57,440 nucleotides of DNA from Flavivirga aquimarina (GCF_030540835.1 NZ_JAUOEK010000093.1:1-57440), one strand, 5' to 3'. Positions 8,415-16,671 are shown, counted from the stretch's first letter. Notes: generated by a model from the sequence alone, not told the origin. Made by a program: numbers and translations.

Positions 8415-9168
8415 ATTGATAATGAAAACAAAACGAATAGATTTAATGGACACTTCTTTTTTAATTTATGCTCAAATTGAGTCAGAAGACAGAAGAATAA
8501 ATTTAAGCTTAGTCATTAACTACATCCACAAATATTTTAAAACTAAAATCTTGTTATTAGAAATTGATGCAGTTCCAAAAATTGATGATGAATATATTTT
8601 AAATAATAAAAATATTGAATATGAATTTATCCAAGATTCATCGGAAATATTTCATACAACAAAATATAGAAACTTACTTGTTACGAAATGTAAAACTCCT
8701 TTTTTTTTTATTTGTGATAGTGATATCATTTTATCTCCAAAAGCAATTGAGCAATCTATTGAATATCTAAGAACAACTATATTACCTACTCTAGTATACC
8801 CTTACAATGGCGATTTTCATCAGGTGTTCGAAAATGATAGAAATAAATTTTCTAAAATACTTGATTATGATTTTTTTCAAGGAAGAGAAAAAGAATTTAC
8901 ATATATGCACAAATATTCAGTGGGAGGGGCTTTTGGTGGTAGAATAATCGATTATTTAGGACAGACCATTGATAATGAAAAAATTTATGGTTGGGGTCCA
9001 GATGATAAGGAGCGGTATTATAGATTAAAAAAAAACGGATTCAAAGTGGTACGTTTTGATTATCCCCTTTTTCATTTATATCATATAAGAAAAAAAAATT
9101 CAAAACCATCAGACATAAATTTGACAACTAAAAATAATATAGAATATCTAAAAGTCTTTATGCCATGA
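8404..9168 (+). CDS. Galactosyltransferase-like GT-A enzyme
   Basis: 254 residues. It has the metal-binding motif CDSD (104-107) after the strand TPFFFI, and YGWGPDDKE (195-203), the GWG-[ED]-D signature of beta-1,4-galactosyltransferase and polypeptide-GalNAc-transferase-like enzymes. The donor sugar cannot be told. It overlaps the preceding LanC-like gene by 11 bp. With the enzyme at 4466-5584 it forms a pair of related glycosyltransferases in one operon, as expected if a disaccharide or two sites are built on the precursor. The 260 bp after it contain the remnant at 9299-9410. Confidence 0.75.
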   Translation: MKNKLIMKTKRIDLMDTSFLIYAQIESEDRRINLSLVINYIHKYFKTKILLLEIDAVPKIDDEYILNNKNIEYEFIQDSSEIFHTTKYRNLLVTKCKTPFFFICDSDIILSPKAIEQSIEYLRTTILPTLVYPYNGDFHQVFENDRNKFSKILDYDFFQGREKEFTYMHKYSVGGAFGGRIIDYLGQTIDNEKIYGWGPDDKERYYRLKKNGFKVVRFDYPLFHLYHIRKKNSKPSDINLTTKNNIEYLKVFMP

Positions 9169-9298
9169 ACTGTTCATTATTGAAGACGGTTGCAGAAATA
9201 TAATTGAAATTAACTGATTCTTTTAATTTGATTTTTGCCTATACTTTCTTGTTTTTAGAGTGTATATAACTTGTTTTTTAGGCTTATTATTTATTTCT

Positions 9299-9410
9299 AG
9301 TTCAATAAAGAATATTGACAAACAAGTTGCAATTGATATTTGTAAAAAACATTAATTATAATAGTAATTCTGATCATGATATGTTTTGATATCATTAAAA
9401 GAATTTAAAA
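9299..9410 (+). pseudogene. Decayed C-terminus of a LanB-C-like gene
   Basis: Translating this intergenic stretch gives SSIKNIDKQVAIDICK, then after a frameshift KNINYNS, and after another LISLKEFK. The intact gene at 5587-6405 ends with SSIKNIERNVIIDISK, KNINYNS and LRALKELK in the same order and spacing. The DNA also aligns (AGTTCAATAAAGAATATTGA against AGTTCAATAAAAAATATTGA). So a paralogue once preceded the APS kinase gene and has been lost through deletion and frameshifts. Confidence 0.75.
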
Positions 9411-9429
9411 TCATATAAAATTTATACAG

Positions 9430-10026
9430 ATGAATAATAATTTGTTCCCTAGTGTATTTACTTTAAGTAAAAAAGAGCGAATACTGTTAAATGGCCATAA
9501 TTCTTTTTTAGTTTTTTTTACAGGATTGTCTGGCGCTGGAAAATCTACTATTGCAAATAGCTTAGAGGAACGTTTATATAAAGAGAAAATACGTACTTAT
9601 ATTCTTGACGGTGATAATGTTAGAACTGGAATAAATAAGGATTTAGGGTTTTCGCCAGAAGATCGTTCTGAAAACAGTCGACGTATTGGCGAAATTTCTA
9701 AATTATTTATAGACGCAGGCTTTGTTGTGTTGGCTACATTTATTGCACCTTATAAATCTGATAGAGAACGTATAAAACAAACTGTAAATTCTGAAAACTT
9801 TATTGAAGTTTTCGTAAACACAAGTCTTGAAGTATGCGAACAAAGAGATATAAAAGGTATTTACAAAAAAGCCCGAACAGGAGAAATTAAAAATATGACA
9901 GGAATATCAGCACCTTATGAAACTCCAGAAAACCCAGATATAAAGGTTTCTCATCTAAATACTATTGAAGAGTCTGTAAACATAATTTATGCCAAAATAG
10001 CAGAAAAACTAAAACTAAAAATCTAA
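9430..10026 (+). CDS. cysC: Adenylylsulfate (APS) kinase
   Basis: 198 residues, the normal length of CysC. P-loop GLSGAGKST (32-40), APS-site DGDNVR (60-65) followed by GFSPEDR and ENSRRI, and the lid region with FIAPYKSDRERI. It phosphorylates APS to PAPS, the donor for sulfotransferases. ATP sulfurylase genes are not in the window, so APS must come from elsewhere. Its place between two sulfotransferase genes argues for a dedicated PAPS supply rather than assimilatory sulfate reduction. It converges with the sulfotransferase on the other strand, 20 bp apart. Confidence 0.93.
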   Translation: MNNNLFPSVFTLSKKERILLNGHNSFLVFFTGLSGAGKSTIANSLEERLYKEKIRTYILDGDNVRTGINKDLGFSPEDRSENSRRIGEISKLFIDAGFVVLATFIAPYKSDRERIKQTVNSENFIEVFVNTSLEVCEQRDIKGIYKKARTGEIKNMTGISAPYETPENPDIKVSHLNTIEESVNIIYAKIAEKLKLKI

Positions 10027-10046
10027 ATTAGGTGTTTTTATATTAA

Positions 10047-10715
10047 TTAGTATCCATAGTTTTTTAATATCTCTTTCACAGCTTTATTAGTATCAATAAG
10101 ATTAATTAACTTTTTATTTAAATATTTATTTTGCCTGTTTACAACTTTTAATGTTTTAAGTACATCTCCGCCATCTCCAAATCCCCATTTCCATTTATAA
10201 CCTTTAGGATTTTCATATGTATCTATACCTTTCGTGTTTGAAACATCTAAAAACTTAAAAATATTTTCAGTTGTTTTTAATGGGGTTTCTATCAAATCTT
10301 CATATCGAACTAATATAACATTATCGGAATTTAAATTAATGGATTTGTATAATAATTGATAAGTTGTAATCCAATAATTAAGAAGCATTTGCTCATCATG
10401 GTATTGTATGTCAGCAAAATTATTTTCTAAATTCATTTTATGTAATGATAAAATGGTATCGTAAGGTTTTCTAATTAAGATAATAATTTTTGATTCTGGT
10501 TTAAATTCAAAATACGGATATTTGGTGTTGAGATAATACCTTGGTCGTTTTATTAAAACCATATCTTCTTTAACTAAAGAAGCAATTTCATCAGCTAAAT
10601 GAACTGGTATTTCTGGTAGATCTACAATTTCTTCTCTAGTTGAAAGTAATGACTTTAATAAAGTAGAGCCTGCTCTCATACTAGAAAGCACATAAATATA
10701 TTTTTTGTTATTCAT
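10047..10715 (-). CDS. PAPS-dependent sulfotransferase
   Basis: 222 residues. The 5'-phosphosulfate loop SSMRAGSTLLKSLL (11-24) is followed by the 3'-phosphate motif ESKIIILIRKPYDTILSLH near residue 80. It is shorter than the sulfotransferase at 6402-7421 and only distantly similar, so it probably has a different acceptor or position. Its start overlaps the end of the LanC-like gene by 8 bp, so the two are coupled. Reading opposite to the main operon, it forms a second transcription unit of the same locus. Confidence 0.83.
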   Translation of the reverse strand: MNNKKYIYVLSSMRAGSTLLKSLLSTREEIVDLPEIPVHLADEIASLVKEDMVLIKRPRYYLNTKYPYFEFKPESKIIILIRKPYDTILSLHKMNLENNFADIQYHDEQMLLNYWITTYQLLYKSINLNSDNVILVRYEDLIETPLKTTENIFKFLDVSNTKGIDTYENPKGYKWKWGFGDGGDVLKTLKVVNRQNKYLNKKLINLIDTNKAVKEILKNYGY

Positions 10716-11739
10716 TTTTATTAATTATAGCATGAGAAAAAATAAATCCCGATAAACCATTATTCAATCCTAGGTTAATAATTTGTTCGGGATTTTTTTT
10801 AGCCTTATCTTTTATTTTTGTTATTATATCTTCAGCAAGCTGTATATACTCAAAAGCATCATTTTTGAATTTTTCATTGTTATTCATTTTAAATATTTTA
10901 TAACTCAGTAACGCTATTCCAGAATAGCCATTAAGCCCATATTTCCCTTTTAAATCTTCCTTTAACTCCTTAAAATTAACAACAGATAAGTTATTGATTT
11001 TTAAAATTGTTTTAGATTTTAATTGATAATATTCTAGAACTAAAGAAAGAATTAATTTGAAAGAAGCTTTTCTTGGTAATTTTTCTTGAGTTTTTTTGAT
11101 TAAATTTTCAGCTATTTCTATTGCCTGATCTACAAAATATTTTTTTTCAATGCATTCACCTAATAGAATAAATATTAGAGGTAGATCCGAAAGTATTGAA
11201 AACGATTCTGGCTCATCTATGCCATAATCTAATTCAATTAAAATTAGTTTTAATTCTTCTAACGATAATTTTAGGCAATGCATATTCGTTATTGTGGAAA
11301 AACTTTCTTCATGAGAATTAGTTCCTTGTAATCTGTTAAGAAAATAAAAGCAATACCCAAGAATACCTTCATGAAGACATAAAGAATTAGGTTTTTTATA
11401 AACTAAAGAAAGAATATGTTTTCTATCTATGTCTATCAAAAACTCGTCAGAGTCTCCTTCAAAAAAATCTTGTTGAAACCCATATTCAAATCCCCAGCCT
11501 ATGCCTCCAAGGCCGTTAGAAAAATTTAAAGACAAATTGTTTTTAATATTTTCGCACACATCTTCAACTAAATCTTCACCAATTGTTATTATATTTTTGC
11601 TTTGATTTAAAAATTGTGCTTTATAAAGAGCTAAAGCAATTCCTGTTTTTCCATTCATTAAACCTAAACCTGAGACACTTGGAGCATGTTCGCTAATAAT
11701 TTCAAAACACCAATTTAAAACTTCATTTTTTTTAACCAT
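10708..11739 (-). CDS. LanC-like alpha-toroid protein lacking zinc ligands
   Basis: 343 residues. Four or five LanC-type inner-helix turns are visible: LMNGKTGIALALY, NGLGGIGWGFEY, LHEGILGYCFYF, YGLNGYSGIALLSY and GLNNGLSGFIFSHA. This is the (alpha/alpha) barrel of lanthionine cyclases. The CHG and C..CxxG zinc ligands of true cyclases are not seen. The one His in a turn (LHEG) matches the position of the family's GxxHG motif. It may therefore cyclise by another route, act as a scaffold, or have another chemistry. It is co-transcribed with the sulfotransferase. Confidence 0.7.
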   Translation of the reverse strand: MVKKNEVLNWCFEIISEHAPSVSGLGLMNGKTGIALALYKAQFLNQSKNIITIGEDLVEDVCENIKNNLSLNFSNGLGGIGWGFEYGFQQDFFEGDSDEFLIDIDRKHILSLVYKKPNSLCLHEGILGYCFYFLNRLQGTNSHEESFSTITNMHCLKLSLEELKLILIELDYGIDEPESFSILSDLPLIFILLGECIEKKYFVDQAIEIAENLIKKTQEKLPRKASFKLILSLVLEYYQLKSKTILKINNLSVVNFKELKEDLKGKYGLNGYSGIALLSYKIFKMNNNEKFKNDAFEYIQLAEDIITKIKDKAKKNPEQIINLGLNNGLSGFIFSHAIINKNE

Positions 11740-12083
11740 TTAATATAATTTACTTATGAATCTTCACTTACAATATAAACAAAAAATGTAAAAAAAAATT
11801 AAGTTTTCTAATTAGATATAGAATAATTTTTACATAATTAACTCGAAAAAATATTCTTGAAAAAAGTGTAAATGATATTTTATAACTGCAAAATTATTTC
11901 CTATGACTAATAGGTGAAAAAGGCTTGTGGAAATGCAATTAAATTATATAATTAAATAATTATTATTTGTATATTATAAGCTCTAAACAACTAGTTGTGG
12001 TATGCAAGTCATGAATATAAATTTTAATTTTAAACTGTAGCCATATTTCAAGGCTAACCATAATTATCTACTAATAAAAAAAT
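11740..12083. promoter_or_regulatory. Divergent intergenic region of the peptide locus
   Basis: 344 bp between the minus-strand LanC-like gene and a plus-strand glycosyltransferase. It must carry both promoters. On the minus strand TAATTTTG (11889-11896) fits the TAnnTTTG -7 box, without a clear -33 partner. I found no second GG-leader peptide here and no plus-strand promoter that stands out in the AT-rich sequence. Confidence 0.3.
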
Positions 12084-12935
12084 ATGAAACTTGGTTTAAT
12101 TTGTAGGTGTAAAGATGAATATTTCATTGAAGAGTTTGTCCATTATTACATTAAAGAAGGCGTAGATTGTATATATATAATTGATGATGATTCAAATGAT
12201 AAATCTATATATAACAATTTATTAGAGAATGATAAGGTTAACATTCTTTTCGAAAAAAATATCATACCAACTAAATTTTCCAATAAATTATATAAAAGTA
12301 TTAAGGATGATTATGATTGGATGATATATGTTGATGCAGATGAGTTTATTACTACTAAAAAGAATTCAACAAAAACGATTCGGGAAGAACTTCTTACAAC
12401 TTTTAAAGATAGTCATTGCGTAAAAGTACCTTGGGTAATGATGAGTTGTAATTCTCTTGAAAAATCGCCAAAAAGTATTTTAAAAACTAATACATACAGA
12501 TGGAATCATGATTTGCGGCATGAAAACAAACTAAGCACACGCCCTAAATTTAGATGTAGGTATGATGCAATAGAAGTAAAGAGCATTTTTAGACCTGCTT
12601 TTTTTGAAGATTTAAAATGCCACCATCCAATCAACCCTATAAAAAGTATAAAAATAGCTGTATCTGATGGTATTAGAAATAAACCTAGTAGATTAAGCCA
12701 CCTTTATTTTAACCTAAGAGAAGAAGAAATTCGAATTGGTTACCTTTTGTGTTATCATTACAGAATTATTTCAATTGAGAATTGCATTAACAAACTAAAA
12801 ACAAATAAGTGGTATATAGATGATGGTTATAATCTTCAAGATTTAATGTCAACTGATCATCCCGAGATTATTGATTTGACATTACATGATAAGACGAAGG
12901 ATTATTTGAAGCCTAAAGCTAAAAATTTAAAATAA
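12084..12935 (+). CDS. Family 2/92-like glycosyltransferase
   Basis: 283 residues. The start MKLGLICRCKDE, the segment VDCIYIIDDDSNDKS and the metal motif VDADEF (83-88) are those of the GT2/GT92-like 'Glyco_tranf_2_4' group, common in lipopolysaccharide, capsule and peptide glycosylation loci. A basic, Cys/His-containing middle (TRPKFRCRYDAIEVKSIF) follows. It is the third glycosyltransferase of the locus but differs from the two galactosyltransferase-like ones. It is monocistronic, so membership in the peptide pathway is by proximity. Confidence 0.75.
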   Translation: MKLGLICRCKDEYFIEEFVHYYIKEGVDCIYIIDDDSNDKSIYNNLLENDKVNILFEKNIIPTKFSNKLYKSIKDDYDWMIYVDADEFITTKKNSTKTIREELLTTFKDSHCVKVPWVMMSCNSLEKSPKSILKTNTYRWNHDLRHENKLSTRPKFRCRYDAIEVKSIFRPAFFEDLKCHHPINPIKSIKIAVSDGIRNKPSRLSHLYFNLREEEIRIGYLLCYHYRIISIENCINKLKTNKWYIDDGYNLQDLMSTDHPEIIDLTLHDKTKDYLKPKAKNLK

Positions 12936-12984
12936 ATATTATTTACTAGTGAAACAATGTTTAGATTTTTAGATAAATAACGTG

Positions 12985-13165
12985 AATCTTGTTTAAGAGT
13001 TCAGAAGTCACTTCGAGTGAAATTCTGAAAGAATTTTGTATCGAGAAGCTTTTTTTAGTCGAAAATTTACTTGCCAGCCTGTCGGCAGACAGGTTTTCGA
13101 TACGATTTTTTGCAAAAAATCACTCAAACTGACACAAATTTTCTTATCCAAGATTTACGTTAAAT
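12985..13165. repeat. Intergenic flavobacterial repeat cluster
   Basis: The gap between the last glycosyltransferase and the YceI gene holds palindromic debris: CCTGTCGGCAGACAGG, TTGTATCGAGAAG facing TTTTCGATACGA, and a CACTTCGAGTG segment, ending in ACTCAAACTGACACAAATTTTC. The end motif CTGACACAAATT recurs at 40700. Such sequences are typical dispersed repeats of this family; one may serve as the convergent terminator. Confidence 0.45.
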
Positions 13166-13223
13166 AAGATTCTTCGCTTTGCTCTGAATGAGCAAAGTTC
13201 ATCACTTTTTAGACAGCTCCTTT

Positions 13224-13772
13224 TTATTTCTTCTTCAATTGGAAGTTAAACGTAACATCAATACTTTTTGCAATTTTACTCCTAACTACTTTTGGTATTT
13301 CGATATCATAGTCTGAAGGGGTTGTTGTAAAACTTCCAGATATTATAACATCACCTTGATTATTTATTGAAATGTTTAAAGGAATATTTTCTAATTGATT
13401 TGTTATACCATGAAACGTTAATGCACCATTAACTTTTAGCACTTTAGGTATTTCTGATAATTCATTAAAATAAAAATCGCCTATTTTACCTTTAAAAGTC
13501 ATTTTTGGGTATGTATCAGACTCAGCATAATTTTCATTAAAATGTTCTTCCATAAGCGCATTTTTAAATCGAAAACCTTTAACCAATACTAGTGATGCAA
13601 ATTCTCCATTTTCAGAATTTAAAATGGCAGTAACTGTATTGTTAGTAGCTTTTACCTCTTCAAAAGAAGGTACAGAAGCTTCAAAATTAACATGTCCAGT
13701 TTTTGTTAAGTACTTGCTTTGTGCAAAGCCATTTAAACTTATAAAGACGAACAAATAAAGTAGATTTTTCAT
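13224..13772 (-). CDS. YceI-family periplasmic protein
   Basis: 182 residues with a signal peptide (MKNLLYLFVFISLNGFAQ) and the YceI lipocalin-like fold: HVNFEASVPSFEEVKA near the N-terminus, SDTYPKMTFKGKI in the middle, and LTFHGITNQLENIPL in the second half. YceI proteins bind isoprenoid or amphiphilic ligands in the periplasm. It is the last gene of the minus-strand envelope set, 142 bp after the mono-haem lipoprotein, with a strong hairpin between them. Confidence 0.85.
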   Translation of the reverse strand: MKNLLYLFVFISLNGFAQSKYLTKTGHVNFEASVPSFEEVKATNNTVTAILNSENGEFASLVLVKGFRFKNALMEEHFNENYAESDTYPKMTFKGKIGDFYFNELSEIPKVLKVNGALTFHGITNQLENIPLNISINNQGDVIISGSFTTTPSDYDIEIPKVVRSKIAKSIDVTFNFQLKKK

Positions 13773-13800
13773 GTGTTTATAATTATTGTTTTACATGGAG

Positions 13801-13824
13801 TATACCTGCCTACCGGCAGGTATA
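13801..13824. repeat. Palindromic hairpin (TATACCTGCC)
   Basis: A 10-bp perfect stem, TATACCTGCC with GGCAGGTATA, and a 4-nt loop. There is no T-run, so it is a dispersed palindrome or an mRNA-stability hairpin between two co-oriented genes rather than a classic terminator. Confidence 0.5.
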
Positions 13825-13914
13825 ATATTCATTTAATTATGACTATGAGAGAAATTTTCAATCACGAATGCTCCATTATTTTTTTAACTTGTTATTGGAT
13901 TATAAAACAGAAAA

Positions 13915-14277
13915 TTAATTTTCTAAAAGACCATCATCTTTCCATTGTTGAATAAGATCTCTATTTCCAGATGGCATTAACCCATTAGGAGGCATAGGAC
14001 TAGAACTGTTATTGATTCGACTTATTATAGCATCTACTCTATCTTTTACTTGGGTAAAAGTTACTAAAGAAAATGGGGCTCCATTAACAGGAGTTGCAGC
14101 ATGACATTGCACGCAATTACTATTTATAATATTTTGTACATTACCATTATAGGTGATTTCTCCGCTTGGATCTGGATCCGGATCTGGATCCGGATTAAGA
14201 TCATCATTACTATTGCTTGAGCAATTAAAAAGAAAAATGGAAATTATTGAGGCGTAAATTAGTTTTTTAAAATTCAT
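13915..14277 (-). CDS. Mono-haem cytochrome-c-like lipoprotein
   Basis: 120 residues. Lipoprotein signal ending LFNC (Cys20), an acidic linker with five Asp-Pro repeats, then a cytochrome-c-like domain. That domain has a single haem site NCVQCHA (CxxCH) and a possible axial-Met segment MPPNGLMP. It should be tethered to the outer or inner membrane and carry electrons. The linker is encoded by a nearly perfect GGATCC/GGATCT tandem repeat, which is prone to length change. It lies 43 bp after the DUF5777 barrel gene in the same direction. Confidence 0.8.
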   Translation of the reverse strand: MNFKKLIYASIISIFLFNCSSNSNDDLNPDPDPDPDPSGEITYNGNVQNIINSNCVQCHAATPVNGAPFSLVTFTQVKDRVDAIISRINNSSSPMPPNGLMPSGNRDLIQQWKDDGLLEN

Positions 14278-14320
14278 AGCTTTTTTTATTTATTAATTAT
14301 TCTTTTTTTTATAATTCGAA

Positions 14321-15169
14321 TTAGAACCTTCTACTTAAATTAAATCCAAAGTAGACGTCTCCATCGCTCCAATCTCCAGATGCTTGTCCAATAAAACCAT
14401 TGGTATTCATGGCCTGAGCGTTAGAAAAATGCATTTGGAACACATGACCTCCTGTTTCTAAATCTATACCAATAGATAACGGGTTTTTAAAAGGGGAATT
14501 GTCGGCTCTATTTAAGTGTAAACCGTAATCTGCGTTTACCGACCATCGTTTACCAAGTTTATGACGTCCACCAAAACCTAATGCAAATTGGCTGTTGTCT
14601 TGTTCATTTAAAGATACATAGTTGTCATGAAAAAAGGTAGGTGCTAATTGTACCGAAAAATTTGTATTAACTTTTCTCGATATTAATAATTGTACGGTAT
14701 ACCCAAGACGGTCTTCAAACTCAATAAGTGGCAAGTCTTCTTTGTCTAAAGCAGTATTTACTAAAATGGCATTATAGCCAACAACTGTAAAAGGGAAACC
14801 ATTTTCTTCTTGTCTAAAAAGTCGATATTTTACTGATGCTTGGTAAATTTTTAAAAAAGAACTTCTGGATATTCCTATATTAACCGCATCAGAAATGCCA
14901 TATACAAAATTTAATCGCGTTACGGCTTCGTCTAATCCAAAAAAGGTGTCAATACCATCTTTTAAACTACCAAAACGGTGAGATACTATAAGAGTGAGTT
15001 CCTTTTTTGCAACTAATTTTGTAGATTCAAAATTCACAATTTTTAAACCTTTAAAAGCGGCTGTAGCATGTTGAGTCCCTTTAGAGTCTGTATCTATTTC
15101 ATCTAATAGATCGTTTTGCGAAAATGTAAGCATTGGAAGTAAAAAAAGGAAAGCTAATATGTATTTCAT
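14321..15169 (-). CDS. DUF5777-family outer-membrane beta-barrel protein
   Basis: 282 residues with a signal peptide (MKYILAFLFLLPMLTFSQ) and alternating amphipathic strands ending in an aromatic C-terminus (YFGFNLSRRF), as in outer-membrane barrels. The sequence KGLKIVNFESTKLVAKKELTL and the rest of its layout fit the DUF5777 family, which usually sits beside cytochrome-c-like and YceI proteins in Bacteroidota. The function is unknown; context suggests a link to periplasmic redox proteins. Confidence 0.72.
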   Translation of the reverse strand: MKYILAFLFLLPMLTFSQNDLLDEIDTDSKGTQHATAAFKGLKIVNFESTKLVAKKELTLIVSHRFGSLKDGIDTFFGLDEAVTRLNFVYGISDAVNIGISRSSFLKIYQASVKYRLFRQEENGFPFTVVGYNAILVNTALDKEDLPLIEFEDRLGYTVQLLISRKVNTNFSVQLAPTFFHDNYVSLNEQDNSQFALGFGGRHKLGKRWSVNADYGLHLNRADNSPFKNPLSIGIDLETGGHVFQMHFSNAQAMNTNGFIGQASGDWSDGDVYFGFNLSRRF

Positions 15170-15187
15170 TTGGCTGATTTTATTGAT

Positions 15188-15347
15188 GAACTCGTTTAAA
15201 CTTTTTCAGTTTGCTAAAAAATTGCTGTTTTCAACTCTGTTTTTGTCTTTTTTTCCTTCCGTAACTCTGCTATGCAACTCATAAAAGCCTTCAACAGAAC
15301 TAAAAACTTCTAATTTTCGCTTAAATCCAAAAAGTTTAAACGAGTTC
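15188..15347 (-). repeat. 160-bp element with 19-bp perfect inverted ends
   Basis: The ends are GAACTCGTTTAAACTTTTT (15188-15206) and its exact complement (15329-15347). On the minus strand the interior is open from a TTG at 15349 to a stop at 15206, 47 codons. The layout resembles a miniature transposable element. Part of the end sequence (GAACTCGTTTAA) occurs again near 38027. Target-site duplications are not obvious. Confidence 0.6.
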
Positions 15348-15388
15348 AATATGTTAATTAAATTTTGTTTAAATAGTTTACTCTGTTG

Positions 15389-16150
15389 TTAAATTTTTAA
15401 AAACCGTTTGGTTTTAGTATTTCCTAAAGAAGATACTTTAATAAGATATAGCCCAGTACCCCATTTTGAAATATCTATTTTAGAATCATCAATATGATAA
15501 GAGTTATAAATTTGTTTTCCCAAAGTATCATAAACCTCTATATTAGCTTCTGAAATAGAAGGTGGAAGTTGAAAATTCATGATAGTTTTGCCTGGATTAG
15601 GAAATATTTTAAATTGGTTTAATACGTAATCATCTGTTCCTAAAGTTAAATTAGCTACTGTTCCAGATTTATTCGAACCATGATACCCAAAAGTGAGGCT
15701 GGAGCCTTTAGCCCATAATATAGGAATTGATGTAGCAGTACTTGGAAAAATATAGTCATTGGAGTCCCCTGTATTAATGGCTCTTGTAGCAATTAAGGTA
15801 CGCACATTACTATTTGTTGTATTACTTGATATATTCCAGTCTTGACTACTATCTAAATTGGGTGTACCTGTTCCTGAAGGCATATTTCTGTCTTGTAAGC
15901 CAATTGAGTTATATACAATGGCATCATCTCCTAGGTTTCCCATACCCAAGCCTGTAGAAATGCCGGGGCCTACTCCTAACCAAATATTGTCTGGCCCAAT
16001 CATAGTCATGGTAACAATGTTAGAAGTTGTATTAACATCAAATTGAACAGTGTAATCAGTGTCTAAAGCAACAACTCCAGTAGAGTAAGTTTGAGCAAAA
16101 TTGTTTTGCAAAACAGGCATTAATAGTAGTAATAGTACAAGTTTTTTCAT
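15389..16150 (-). CDS. DOMON-like protein with T9SS sorting domain
   Basis: 253 residues. Signal peptide (to NNFAQ), a beta-sandwich of the DOMON type (residues about 25-170, with IWLGVGPG and FGYHGSNKSGT), and a C-terminal type IX secretion sorting domain (about 180-253, with FKIFPNPG, LGKQIYNS and GLYLIKV). DOMON domains bind haem or sugars and often feed extracellular electron transfer, which fits the neighbouring cytochrome. It should be secreted and anchored on the cell surface. Its ATG overlaps the stop of the ankyrin gene by 4 bp. Confidence 0.8.
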   Translation of the reverse strand: MKKLVLLLLLMPVLQNNFAQTYSTGVVALDTDYTVQFDVNTTSNIVTMTMIGPDNIWLGVGPGISTGLGMGNLGDDAIVYNSIGLQDRNMPSGTGTPNLDSSQDWNISSNTTNSNVRTLIATRAINTGDSNDYIFPSTATSIPILWAKGSSLTFGYHGSNKSGTVANLTLGTDDYVLNQFKIFPNPGKTIMNFQLPPSISEANIEVYDTLGKQIYNSYHIDDSKIDISKWGTGLYLIKVSSLGNTKTKRFLKI

Positions 16151-16671
16151 GGTTTTTTATTTTTTAGGATTGTTATTAGACTTTTATTTTTAGTAGCTAC
16201 AGCAAAATCCATAGCAGTTTTGCCTACATTATTTTTTATATTATAATTAGCATTTGCATTTATTAAAAGAGTTACCATTTCTATGTTTTGATACATACAG
16301 GCATAGTGTAGAGCAGTAGTTCCCTTAATATCTGAAATATTTACATCGACGTTTTTATCTAATAATAATTTTGTTATACTTATGTTTCCTTTAACAACCG
16401 CAGCCATTAAAGGGGTTCCATAATCATTAGATTCATTAATGTCTTTAACTTTTTCGATTAAAAATTTAACGACTGCTTCATTACCATGGTAGCAAGCTAA
16501 AATTAAAGGGCTATGACCTGAGTCATTTACGCTATTTATTATATCTGGGTTTTCTTTGTAAAGTCTTAAAACTTCTTCAACGGTTCCGTTGCGGGAAACG
16601 TCGAATATATTTTTTTGTGCATGCAATGTACCATAGGAAATTAACAAAATTAGTAAGTGCTTTTTTTTCAT
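16147..16671 (-). CDS. Secreted ankyrin-repeat protein
   Basis: 174 residues from ATG 16671. Signal peptide MKKKHLLILLISYGTLHAQ, then four ankyrin repeats recognisable by GHSPLILACYHGNEAVVKFL, YGTPLMAAVVKGNISITKLL, GTTALHYACMYQNIEMVTLL and GKTAMDFAVATKNKSLI. It is likely a periplasmic protein-interaction module. A longer frame starts at 16692. The shorter start is preferred because it puts the signal peptide at the N-terminus and forms an ATGA overlap with the preceding stop. Confidence 0.85.
   Translation of the reverse strand: MKKKHLLILLISYGTLHAQKNIFDVSRNGTVEEVLRLYKENPDIINSVNDSGHSPLILACYHGNEAVVKFLIEKVKDINESNDYGTPLMAAVVKGNISITKLLLDKNVDVNISDIKGTTALHYACMYQNIEMVTLLINANANYNIKNNVGKTAMDFAVATKNKSLITILKNKKP

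Noticed and set aside
9169-9298. Further parts of a lost gene before cysC
   Set aside because: Only the last 37 codons (9299 onward) align to a known neighbour; the first 130 bp show no reliable similarity.
13773-13955. 60-codon plus-strand open frame
   Set aside because: It spans the TATACCTGCC hairpin and overlaps the end of the cytochrome gene; composition is not coding-like.
15858-16046. Plus-strand open frame inside the DOMON gene
   Set aside because: Antisense shadow with no start context, signal or recognisable domain.
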